In this document: positions 5,506 to 11,913 of the stretch, piece after piece
How positions within the stretch are numbered: position 1 is the stretch's first letter
How the letters are laid out: each line of letters begins with the position of its first letter
Assembly (NCBI GenBank): GCA_016928975.1
Contig: JAFGJR010000325.1
Location: forward strand, 1-11,913
DNA length: 11,913 bases
Reading direction: 5' to 3'
DNA from: Sedimentisphaerales bacterium
Lineage (GTDB): Bacteria > Planctomycetota > Phycisphaerae > Sedimentisphaerales > SG8-4
Notes under the pieces: generated by a model
What the model saw: the letters and a program-made list of their open reading frames with translations, nothing else
Database searches by the model: none
Told to the model about the DNA's origin: nothing
Translations under genes and position numbers: made by a program

Positions 5506-6913
5506 TCGTTACCGGAATTCTCCGATGGGCGAACAGGAATTCAGAGTCTTCTATGCGTGGCAGAGCGATTCATCGCACAGCACAAATCGCAACTTCATTG
5601 AGACTGCCATCGACGCAGCATTGAAGAATATGAGGAAGACGGGGATTGTTGAAGCGTCACCTCGCTTAGACAAGGACACGAAAGATGTTCCTGGAATACC
5701 AGATATCGCAAACACAATCCTCGAGAAGATTCGCTCAGCAGGTGCGTTTGTTGCTGACATCTCGTTCGTTGGCCAGGTGCGCGGCGCCAGTCCGGGTAGC
5801 GACAAGATCGTCCCGAATCCCAACGTCATGATAGAATTGGGTTACGCGCTCGCAGAGTTGGGATGGGAGCGCATTGCCTGCGTGCTCAATACCGATTCGG
5901 GATTGCCAGACAATCTTCCCTTTGACCTCCGCCATCGACGGTGGCCCATAACGTACAAATTGGCGAAGGATGCCGATCCCGAGACGCGTTCGACGCAGAA
6001 GCGAGAACTCGTCAACGCAGTTCAGCGAGCGATCGAAGCCATCGCGAGACTTCCTATGCGTCAGAAAGAGCCGGGTATCGATGAACGTATGGGAGCTATC
6101 GAGAAAGCCATGTCCACGCTCGGTGGGTCATTCGCTGAGGTGGCGCGCATTGTTGGAGATTCAGTACAGGCATCTGCCGCTGCTCGTGCCACTACCGATG
6201 ATCCTACGTCGCGCAGCGCTCGGTTGCGAGAGGACCTGATCGAGCGTATCAATGCTGGCCAATTTGAAGGGATGCTGGCTCACCAGCCATCCGTCGTTTT
6301 GTCTATTAGCCCCGTCTCGTCGCCAGCAAATGTGGGCCTGTTCGATCCGGAAAGAGAGAAGATGCTTGTACCGTATCTTCTCCCACTGTATACATCCGCC
6401 TGGGATCACAGAGTATACGGTGATCGCTTTGTCACGTCGTCACGCCAGAATGAGATCGTCTACGCTGCCACAGAAATAGACCAGCACGGAGTGATAAGGG
6501 CAGCCAATTTGCGACTGGTTAGATCTAGACGTAAGCTGTCGGCCGGTCAAACGCCAGACGACACACTCATCATACCGAGTGTGACGTTCGAGAAGGGAAT
6601 GGTTGAGGGGATCGCACGATACATAAAAGCCCTCGTGGAACTCACCGTAGCAGGTCCGTGGGTCACTGGCATTGGGCTCATTGGCTTGACGAAGTCTGCG
6701 CTCGGTGTTGCGCCTCGCCTTTTGTTTGATGGATACGCGTTCGAAAGAGAAAGAATCTTGCCGCCTCCAGTAATGATCAGCGCCGATACAGACTTGGACG
6801 ATCTCCAGGCAGTTGCACGCGCAATGCGTCCAGCGTTCGATTACGTCTGGCGAGAGTACAATTATCCCCAATCGCTCAACTATGCTGAGAATGGAGATTG
6901 GGTCGGTCATTAG
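5495..6913 (+). CDS. TIR-like/nucleotide-binding protein with uncharacterised C-terminal domain, candidate defence effector
   Basis: A 472-residue, apparently soluble protein. Residues 15-155 form a Rossmann-like TIR-like or nucleoside deoxyribosyltransferase-like domain. Blocks are RVFYAWQSD (17-25), STNRNFIE (29-36), DVPGIPDIANTIL, AFVADISFVG (84-93) and NPNVMIELGYALAELGW (108-124). Glu114 in the NPNV-x-x-ELG motif is the candidate catalytic residue, as in TIR/deoxyribosyltransferase folds. A helical, linker-like part (165-260) leads to a C-terminal domain (about 285-460) ending in RPAFDYVWREYNYPQSLNY. That ending resembles the region C-terminal to AlbA_2/Schlafen domains (from memory, low certainty). 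ATG 5495 is kept because it is the first ATG; ATG 5525 (Met11) is also possible, and both have weak ribosome binding sites. Hand-counted lines are about 50-58% GC, against up to 75% in the preceding operon, with many ATA, AGA and TTG codons, pointing to transfer. An NAD+- or nucleotide-degrading anti-phage role is an inference. Confidence 0.75.
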   Translation: MTDDRYRNSPMGEQEFRVFYAWQSDSSHSTNRNFIETAIDAALKNMRKTGIVEASPRLDKDTKDVPGIPDIANTILEKIRSAGAFVADISFVGQVRGASPGSDKIVPNPNVMIELGYALAELGWERIACVLNTDSGLPDNLPFDLRHRRWPITYKLAKDADPETRSTQKRELVNAVQRAIEAIARLPMRQKEPGIDERMGAIEKAMSTLGGSFAEVARIVGDSVQASAAARATTDDPTSRSARLREDLIERINAGQFEGMLAHQPSVVLSISPVSSPANVGLFDPEREKMLVPYLLPLYTSAWDHRVYGDRFVTSSRQNEIVYAATEIDQHGVIRAANLRLVRSRRKLSAGQTPDDTLIIPSVTFEKGMVEGIARYIKALVELTVAGPWVTGIGLIGLTKSALGVAPRLLFDGYAFERERILPPPVMISADTDLDDLQAVARAMRPAFDYVWREYNYPQSLNYAENGDWVGH

Positions 6914-6957
6914 ACGTTCACGTAGGCCAAGGATGTACCTATGATTGCCAACGCCTT

Positions 6958-6973
6958 CGGGCTCTATGGCCCG
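6958..6973. terminator. Small hairpin at the convergent gene junction
   Basis: CGGGC (6958-6962) pairs with GCCCG (6969-6973) across a 6-nt loop and straddles the stop codon of the minus-strand T-fold gene. The TIR-like gene ends 44 nt away on the other strand. No T-tract follows, so a bidirectional terminator is only possible. Confidence 0.25.
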
Positions 6974-7767
6974 TAGTAGGAGCAGTAGGTTCGGTCGGAC
7001 TCCCAGAGGGTGACGCAGTGGAGCTGGGCGGGGTCGAACTGGCCGGCGAGGCGCTCCCAGGCGAAGACGGCGAGATTCTCGACCGTGGCGATCCGGTTGC
7101 CGAATTCGGGGACATCGACGTTCAAGTTCTTGTGGTCGAGCAGTTGCATCAGGCGGGAATCGACGACGCGCTCGAATTGCCCGATCTTCAGGGACTCCGC
7201 GTCGGCGGGCGTCTTGACGGTGACCTCGACGAGGTAGTTGTGGCCGTGGCCGCTCGGGTTGGCGCACTTGCCGAAGATCTGGCGGTTCTGCTCGTCGGTG
7301 AAGCGGTCGTTCCACAGCTTGTGCGTGGCGGCGAACTCGAATTTTTCGCTGAAGTACGCCATGCCCGGTTCTTTCATGTCCATCGCAAGCTTCCTGAAAG
7401 GATTGAGCTGGAGCGCGAGCCCGTCCACCTGAGCGTTCGGGAACTGGCCGGCCAAATGCGCATGTACGAGTTGCAGGGTCTGTGCAACGATAGCGAGGCT
7501 CACGTGCTCGCCGCGACGCAGGTGCTGACGAATCTTCTGCGCGAACACCGGCACCGCGTGCCGCCGCGCGATCCGGTCGATCTCGGTGACATTCACGAGC
7601 AGGCCGGTGTCCGGCGAGACCGGCCCGGTCAGCTCCACCGCCAGCTCCAGGAATAGCGCCAGTCCCTCCCCGGCCGGCCTGGACACATAGGAGTTGAAGC
7701 CCGGACCGTCCTGTTCCAGGAACGGATTGACGGAGAACCGCACGAGCCTGCCCAGCCGCACCATCAT
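6964..7767 (-). CDS. queD: 6-carboxytetrahydropterin synthase (QueD-like) with tandem T-fold domains
   Basis: A 267-residue protein. The C-terminal half (about 137-267) is a full 6-pyruvoyltetrahydropterin/6-carboxytetrahydropterin synthase T-fold. It has zinc ligands His149, His174 and His176, catalytic Cys168 ([14 protein letters not shown]), Asp210-His211 (LLDHKNLN) and pterin-binding Glu256 (TLWES). It would convert dihydroneopterin triphosphate to 6-carboxytetrahydropterin, the second step towards preQ0/queuosine. The N-terminal half (about 5-130) repeats the T-fold pattern ([42 protein letters not shown]) but lacks the zinc and catalytic residues. The normal family length is about 120-150, so this is a duplication with one dead copy. 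The start ATG 7767 overlaps the folE stop as ATGA; ATG 7764 is also possible. A related pterin activity cannot be excluded. Confidence 0.85.
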   Translation of the reverse strand: MMVRLGRLVRFSVNPFLEQDGPGFNSYVSRPAGEGLALFLELAVELTGPVSPDTGLLVNVTEIDRIARRHAVPVFAQKIRQHLRRGEHVSLAIVAQTLQLVHAHLAGQFPNAQVDGLALQLNPFRKLAMDMKEPGMAYFSEKFEFAATHKLWNDRFTDEQNRQIFGKCANPSGHGHNYLVEVTVKTPADAESLKIGQFERVVDSRLMQLLDHKNLNVDVPEFGNRIATVENLAVFAWERLAGQFDPAQLHCVTLWESDRTYCSYYGP

Positions 7768-8351
7768 GCCCTGTCGTTGTACATCAGGCTGAGGACCTCG
7801 TTGCGGCTGCGGGCGTCCTTCTTGAAGATGCCGCGAAGGGCCGAGGTGACCATCAGCGATCCTGGTTTCTGGATTCCGCGAATCGTCATACAACTGTGGG
7901 AGGCCTGGAGCACGACCGCCACGCCCAGCGGCTTGAGGTTCTGCATCAGGAAGTCGGCGATCTGGCCGGTCAGTCGCTCCTGAGCCTGCAACCGGTGGGC
8001 GAACGTATCCACGATCCGGGCCAGCTTGCTCACGCCCAGGACCTTGCCGGTCGGCAGGTACGCGACGTGGGCCTTGCCGATGAAGGGCAGCAGATGGTGT
8101 TCGCAGACGCTGTGGAAGGGAATGTCGCGGAGCAGGACGATCTCGTCGTACTTCTCGGTGAAGACGCTGCGCAGGTGGACCCTCGGGTCCTCGAACGTGC
8201 CGCCGAGCAGCTCCGCATACATCCGTGCGACGCGTTCCGGCGTCTTCTTCAGTCCTTCCCGACCCACGTCCTCGCCGAGGGCGAGCAGGATCTCTTCGAC
8301 CGCCTTACGGATTCGCTCGTGATCGATCTTCTTCTTACGGATCGCTGCCAT
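7764..8351 (-). CDS. folE: GTP cyclohydrolase I
   Basis: A 195-residue type I GTP cyclohydrolase, which opens the GTP imidazole ring and forms 7,8-dihydroneopterin triphosphate plus formate in the cytosol. Zinc ligands are Cys83 and His86 in [10 protein letters not shown] and Cys154 in SHSCMTIRG, with catalytic His85. The substrate-binding blocks [16 protein letters not shown] and [12 protein letters not shown] are intact. The length matches bacterial FolE, which forms decamers. ATG 8351 begins the conserved N-terminal helix; the upstream site (AGGCGG) is weak. Its stop codon lies inside ATGATG of the T-fold gene, so the two are translationally coupled. That coupling points to queuosine/7-deazaguanine or pterin supply, although folate synthesis could draw on it too. 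A palindromic repeat pair lies 60 nt upstream. Confidence 0.96.
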   Translation of the reverse strand: MAAIRKKKIDHERIRKAVEEILLALGEDVGREGLKKTPERVARMYAELLGGTFEDPRVHLRSVFTEKYDEIVLLRDIPFHSVCEHHLLPFIGKAHVAYLPTGKVLGVSKLARIVDTFAHRLQAQERLTGQIADFLMQNLKPLGVAVVLQASHSCMTIRGIQKPGSLMVTSALRGIFKKDARSRNEVLSLMYNDRA

Positions 8352-8410
8352 GTCTGTGCCGCCTATCGCTTTGGAGCTTCTACCAGAATGGTGTCAGCGG
8401 GTCTCTCTGT

Positions 8411-8482
8411 TGTCACCCCTGCGAAAGCAGGGGTCCAAAAACGCCGCGGTTTGAGTGGATTCCTGCTTTCGCAGGAATGACA
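8411..8482. repeat. 72-bp inverted pair of palindromic repeats (BIME-like)
   Basis: The left arm is TGTC, stem ACCCCTGC/GCAGGGGT with GAAA loop, then TCCA (8411-8437). The right arm is its inverse: TGGA, stem ATTCCTGC/GCAGGAAT with TTTC loop, then GACA (8456-8482). Each hairpin has a perfect 8-bp stem. The 27-nt arms agree at 23 positions, and all four differences are paired changes (CC/GG against TT/AA) that keep each stem intact. It lies between folE and pepA, both on the minus strand, and may end pepA transcription about 70 nt after its stop. Confidence 0.8.
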
Positions 8483-8551
8483 TCGAGGCAGTCTGCCGCC
8501 ACGTGGTCGTTGTGTTAGAGGCTCCAAAACTTCCATTTTGCAGACCTCCGG

Positions 8552-10090
8552 TCATTTCTTTTCCGCCAGGTTCATCAGGTACGTGATGAGCAGGCGTACG
8601 CCGAAACCGGTCGAACCCACCACGGCGTGGGGGACCGGCGAGGAGAACACATCCATGCCCGCAATGTCCAGGTGGGCCCATTTCATCTCGCCCACGAACT
8701 GGCGCAGGAACGCCGCCGCGGTGCAGGCGCCGCCCCAGCGAGGGCCCGTGTTCTTCAGATCGGCGATCTTGCTCTTCATCTCCTCCGCGTACTCGTCGCC
8801 ACTGGGCAGAGGCCAGAGGGTCTCGCCGCTTTCCTCGCCCGCCTTGCGGAGGTCGTCGATCAGCTCCTCGTCGTTGCCCATCACGCCCGCGTTGAACGTG
8901 CCCAGCGCGACCATGCAGGCGCCGGTCAGCGTGGCAATGTCGATCGCGACGTCGCTCTTTTGCTTGGCGGCGAACGCCAGCGCGTCGCACAGGATCATCC
9001 GCCCCTCCGCGTCGGTGTTGAGGATCTCGACCGTCTTGCCGCTATAGGTGGTGACGATGTCGCCGGGACGGTAGCTCGATCCGCTCGGCAGGTTCTCAGC
9101 GGCGGGGACAAGGCCCCAGAGGTTCAGCGGAAGCGCCAGCTCGGCGGCCGCCCTCATCGCGGCCAGCACGGCGATCCCGCCGCTCTTGTCGAGCTTCATC
9201 TGGTCCATGTCCTGCGCCGGCTTGATACTGATGCCGCCGGAGTCGAACGTCACCGCCTTGCCCACCAGCGTGACCGTGGGCAGCCGGCGCGCGGGCTTCC
9301 TGGCCGGGGTATATCTCAGGATGATCAACCTCGGCCGGCTCTGGCTTCCCGCTCCGACTGCCAGGATGCCGCCCATCTTCTCGGCCTCGAGCTGTCTCTC
9401 GTCGTAGATCGTGCAGCGCAGCGTGGTGAGTCCGCGAGTCAGGTCTCGCGCCGCCTTGGCCAGGGCCGGCGGATTGATCACGTTGGCGGGCCGGTTCTCC
9501 AGCGTCCGCGCGTGGCTTTGCATCCGGCCGATGACGACGCCCGGCGCGATCCCTGCATTCAGACTCTTGAGTCTGGCGGCATCGGGGTCCACGATCTGGG
9601 CTTCGAGCGAGCTGAGCCGGCCGTCCTCGAATTCCGTGACGTACTCGTCGTAGCGATAGCTGCCGTAGTAGACGCCCTCGGCCATCGCCCGACCCATGGC
9701 TGCCAGATCGAGAGTGCCGGCCAGCGAGCGGTGCAGCGCCAGCGACATCTGTTTGACCTTCAGATCGACGGCGCGATTGGCGGCGATCGCGGCGGCCTTG
9801 CGGAGCGTGTCGAGCGTCGCCTTGCCGCGCTCGCCGAGCCCGACCAGCAGGAGCCGCTCGGCCCCGATCTTGCCGTTGGAGTAGAGAAGGGCGTGCGTTT
9901 TGGCCTTGCCGGTGAAATCGCCGAGCTGCCGGAGCCGCTCGACGGCGCCGCCGAGCTTGTCGTCGAGCTTGCGCAGAGTCTCATCCGGTTTCGTCGCGTC
10001 GGAGAACCGGCCCAGCACGAGCATGTCCGTCTTACAGCGGGCGAACTCCGCCTTTTTCGTCTTCACATCTACATTGATGATCTGCTTCAT
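8552..10090 (-). CDS. pepA: Leucyl aminopeptidase (M17 family)
   Basis: A 512-residue cytosolic cytosol-aminopeptidase, which removes N-terminal amino acids in peptide turnover. The C-terminal catalytic domain (from about residue 190) carries the M17 signature NTDAEGRM (358-365). The two-metal site is visible: Lys278 and Asp283 in VGKAVTFDSGG, Asp301 in MKLDKSGG, and Asp360 and Glu362. Catalytic Lys290 (SIKP) and Arg364 are present. The N-terminal M17 domain (1-170) is complete and the length is typical. The family's usual 'D-M-x-G' after Asp301 reads D-K-S-G here. The ATG at 10090 lies 16 nt after the prfB stop with a weak GGGCGG site, so it is probably the second gene of a prfB-pepA operon. 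Confidence 0.95.
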   Translation of the reverse strand: MKQIINVDVKTKKAEFARCKTDMLVLGRFSDATKPDETLRKLDDKLGGAVERLRQLGDFTGKAKTHALLYSNGKIGAERLLLVGLGERGKATLDTLRKAAAIAANRAVDLKVKQMSLALHRSLAGTLDLAAMGRAMAEGVYYGSYRYDEYVTEFEDGRLSSLEAQIVDPDAARLKSLNAGIAPGVVIGRMQSHARTLENRPANVINPPALAKAARDLTRGLTTLRCTIYDERQLEAEKMGGILAVGAGSQSRPRLIILRYTPARKPARRLPTVTLVGKAVTFDSGGISIKPAQDMDQMKLDKSGGIAVLAAMRAAAELALPLNLWGLVPAAENLPSGSSYRPGDIVTTYSGKTVEILNTDAEGRMILCDALAFAAKQKSDVAIDIATLTGACMVALGTFNAGVMGNDEELIDDLRKAGEESGETLWPLPSGDEYAEEMKSKIADLKNTGPRWGGACTAAAFLRQFVGEMKWAHLDIAGMDVFSSPVPHAVVGSTGFGVRLLITYLMNLAEKK

Positions 10091-10106
10091 CGCCGCCCGT
10101 CTACTG

Positions 10107-11232
10107 TCACTTGCCGTTGCCCTGGACTTTGTACTTGGCCCGGTGGCGCAGGCAGCTATCGATGAACTCGTCCAGCTCGCCGTCGAGGATGGCGTCGACG
10201 TTGCCGGTCTCGTGGCCGGTGCGGTGGTCCTTGACCAACTGGTACGGCTGGAGCACGTAGCTGCGGATCTGGTTGCCCCAGGCGATCTCGCCCTTGTCCC
10301 CGTAGAGCCTGTTGATCTCCTTGTCGCGCTTCTCCTGCTCCATCCGCTCGATCTTCGATTGCAGGATGGACAGGGCCATCCTCTTGTTCTGCAACTGGCT
10401 TCGCTCGTTGACGCACTCGACGACGATGTTCGTCGGGACGTGGCGGACGCGGACGGCGGTGGAGACCTTGTTGACGTTCTGGCCGCCGGCCCCCGAGGAA
10501 CGGCGGAAATACTCGATGTCCAGGTCGCTCTCCTTCAACTTCAGGTCCGTCTCCGGCAGCTCGGGCAGCACGTCCACGGCGGCGAAGCTCGTGTGCCGGC
10601 GCGCGTTGGAATCGAACGGGCTGATTCGCACGAGCCGGTGGACGCCGCTCTCACAGGACAGCCTGCCGAACGCGAACGCGCCCATCACCCGCAGCGTGAT
10701 CGAGCGGATACCCGCCTCCTCGCCCGGCGTGATGGCCAGCTCCTCATACTTGTACTTATTCGCGTCAAAATATCGGGTATACATCCGCAGCAGCATGCTG
10801 GTCCAGTCGCAGCTTTCCGTGCCTCCGGCGCCGGCGTGGATGCCGAAAAAGCAGTTCCGCATGTCCTGCGGCCTGGCCAGCAGGCCCTGCAGCTCGATCT
10901 GCTCACAGCGGCGACCCAGCGCCTTGAGATCCTCCTCCACCTGGGCCAGCTCCTCCGCGTCGTCCTCCTCGGCCGCCAGATCGTACAGCTCCGCCAGGTC
11001 CTTGATCTCCCGCTGCAGCTCCTGCGTCGGCTCGACCACCGCCTTCAACGCACTGAGCTGCGTGACCACGTTCTGGGCCACCTCCTGATTGTCCCAGAAT
11101 CCTGGTTTTGACATCCGCTTTTCGAGGTCCTGGAGCTGGGTCCTTTTGCTTGGTAAGTCAAAGCCAGTCCCGGATCGCGTCCACCCGGGCCTCCAGTGCT
11201 CCGATCGCCGTCTTCAGCTCTGCCACTTCCAT
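10107..11232 (-). CDS. prfB: Peptide chain release factor 2, with programmed +1 frameshift
   Basis: RF2 recognises UGA and UAA in the ribosomal A site and triggers peptide release. The uninterrupted frame begins at Met 11114 (335 residues), but the true start is ATG 11232. From there 24 codons (MEVAELKT...IRDWL) lead to CTT TGA C, with the TGA at 11158-11160. A +1 shift there continues as DLPSKRTQLQDLEKRM into the main frame and gives 374 residues. In that numbering the stop-codon recognition motif SPF is at 204-206 and GGQ at 249-251, almost exactly the E. coli RF2 positions. The N-terminal coiled region and the class I release factor core are complete. The frameshift lets RF2 limit its own synthesis. 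The SD-like stimulator before the slip site is weak (CGGGAC). pepA follows after 16 nt. Confidence 0.96.
11157..11163 (-). promoter_or_regulatory. RF2 programmed +1 frameshift site (CTTTGAC)
   Basis: On the minus strand CTT (11163-11161), TGA (11160-11158) and C (11157) form the canonical slippery heptamer. The frames before and after it join exactly: codon 24 is CTT, and GAC from 11159 is in frame with the prfB body. CGGGAC TGG precedes it, in place of the AGGGGG-TAT of E. coli. Confidence 0.93.
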
Positions 11233-11284
11233 AATGTCATCCAATCATCGTTCTGTTTTCTCTTTCAGGGAAACCACAGCGGCA

Positions 11285-11313
11285 CTTATACCACATTCGG
11301 GCGGGCGATGCAA
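11285..11313 (-). promoter_or_regulatory. Candidate sigma70-type promoter of prfB
   Basis: On the minus strand TTGCAT (11313-11308) and TATAAG (11290-11285) are separated by 17 nt. The -10 matches the consensus at five of six positions, but the -35 matches only in TTG. Transcription would start near 11278, leaving a leader of about 45 nt before ATG 11232. Confidence 0.45.
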
Positions 11314-11446
11314 CGATGCGTTTCGCCGCCGTACCGCGGCCTTTGTGGTGGGCGCGGCAGGGCGGCGAGGGTAGAATCAGCCGCGTGACGAACTGGACCG
11401 CTCATCTTCATCGCGTGATCTGGGAAACAGCGGGGATGCCGCGAGC

Positions 11447-11462
11447 AGCCGCCATAGCGGCT
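11447..11462. repeat. 6-bp perfect hairpin in the divergent region
   Basis: AGCCGC (11447-11452) pairs with AGCGGCT minus its first A (11457-11462) over a CATA loop. It lies about 70 nt upstream of the oxidoreductase start, between the two divergent genes. No role can be assigned. Confidence 0.3.
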
Positions 11463-11530
11463 CGGATCGGAGGCGACCCCGGATGACCATCATCAATCGT
11501 CCTTCATCGATTAAGAAAGAGGAGACTGCC

Positions 11531-11913
11531 ATGTCAGACAAGAAGACGCACTTATCCCGGCGGGCATTCCTGGGGCGCACGGCGGCGCTGGCCGCGGTGC
11601 CAGCCATCGTGCCGGCCTCCGTGTTCGCACGCAACGGAGCCGTCCCGCCCAGCGAGCGCATCGTGCTCGGCGGCATCGGAATCGGTAGTCGCGGCTCGTC
11701 CGTGCTCAACTGGATGCTCCCGGAAAAGGACGTGCAGTTCGTCGCCACCTGCGACCCGCAGAAACAGCGACGCGAGAGAGTCAAGCAGATGGTGGACACC
11801 CGCTACGGCAACCACGACTGCCAGCTCTACCCCGACATTCGCGAGTTCCTGGCCACCCGCACGGATATCGACGCGGTCCTGAGCACCACCGGCGACCGCT
11901 GGCACGCGCTGGC
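11531..11913 (+). CDS. Gfo/Idh/MocA-family oxidoreductase with Tat signal (5' part, cut by the window end)
   Basis: The first 127 residues of an exported NAD(P)-dependent oxidoreductase; the rest lies beyond the window. Residues 1-35 are a twin-arginine signal: SRRAFL (9-14), a hydrophobic run (TAALAAVPAIV) and an Ala-x-x cleavage region near VFARN. Then the Rossmann fold begins with GIGSRG (50-55), the GxGxxG dinucleotide motif, followed by VATCDP (71-76) and STTGDRWHA (118-126), the family's conserved block before the sugar-binding domain. These enzymes act on sugars and derivatives, and many planctomycete members carry Tat signals. ATG 11531 has GAGGAG 6 nt upstream. The substrate cannot be told from this part. 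Confidence 0.93.
   Translation, partial: MSDKKTHLSRRAFLGRTAALAAVPAIVPASVFARNGAVPPSERIVLGGIGIGSRGSSVLNWMLPEKDVQFVATCDPQKQRRERVKQMVDTRYGNHDCQLYPDIREFLATRTDIDAVLSTTGDRWHAL

Noticed and set aside
2756..6913. One four-gene system of nucleotidyltransferase, TPM, LemA and TIR-like protein
   Set aside because: A 423-nt gap with a palindromic repeat and a clear change in base composition separate the TIR-like gene from the operon; the first three genes look like a complete unit.
8627..10165. Very long antisense open frame opposite pepA (also long ones opposite the permease and prfB)
   Set aside because: High third-position GC opens antisense frames; the products lack domains, while the opposite-strand genes have complete catalytic motifs.

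Overview
The window is GC-rich chromosomal DNA that most resembles a planctomycete (Planctomycetota, perhaps the Phycisphaerae side). This is an inference from three things: a Tat-exported Gfo/Idh/MocA oxidoreductase, a two-domain QueD-like protein, and short AAACAAAGCCAATC-type repeats that I recall from such genomes. No rRNA, tRNA, CRISPR array or transposase gene was found.

Layout. 1-420 has no gene; it holds three copies of an irregularly spaced repeat plus tight hairpins. 421-1761 (minus) is an APC-family amino acid permease, and 1866-2471 (minus) a small HAD-family hydrolase. A divergent intergenic region follows, then a tight plus-strand operon: nucleotidyltransferase-fold protein (2756-3514), TPM-domain membrane protein (3517-4362) and LemA-family protein (4394-5071). 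5072-5494 is an AT-richer intergenic stretch with one palindromic repeat. It leads into a compositionally distinct gene (5495-6913) for a TIR-like/nucleotide-binding protein with an uncharacterised C-terminal domain. This gene is the best candidate for an undescribed (defence) function. It converges on the minus-strand pair folE (7764-8351) and a tandem T-fold 6-carboxytetrahydropterin synthase (6964-7767), which overlap at ATGA. A 72-bp inverted pair of the same palindromic repeat sits upstream of folE at 8411-8482. Next comes a minus-strand operon, prfB then pepA. The window ends in the 5' part of a Tat-signal oxidoreductase on the plus strand.

How genes work together. FolE makes dihydroneopterin triphosphate from GTP and the QueD-like enzyme uses it, so this pair is the entry to 7-deazaguanine (queuosine) or a related pterin pathway. 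The nucleotidyltransferase-TPM-LemA genes are spaced as one transcription unit and probably act on one envelope-associated process. prfB carries an intact autoregulatory +1 frameshift site (CTT TGA C at codons 24-25), so the full protein is 374 residues rather than the 335 of the uninterrupted frame. The TIR-like gene differs from its neighbours in base and codon use and sits between oppositely oriented housekeeping genes, as expected for a horizontally acquired cargo gene.
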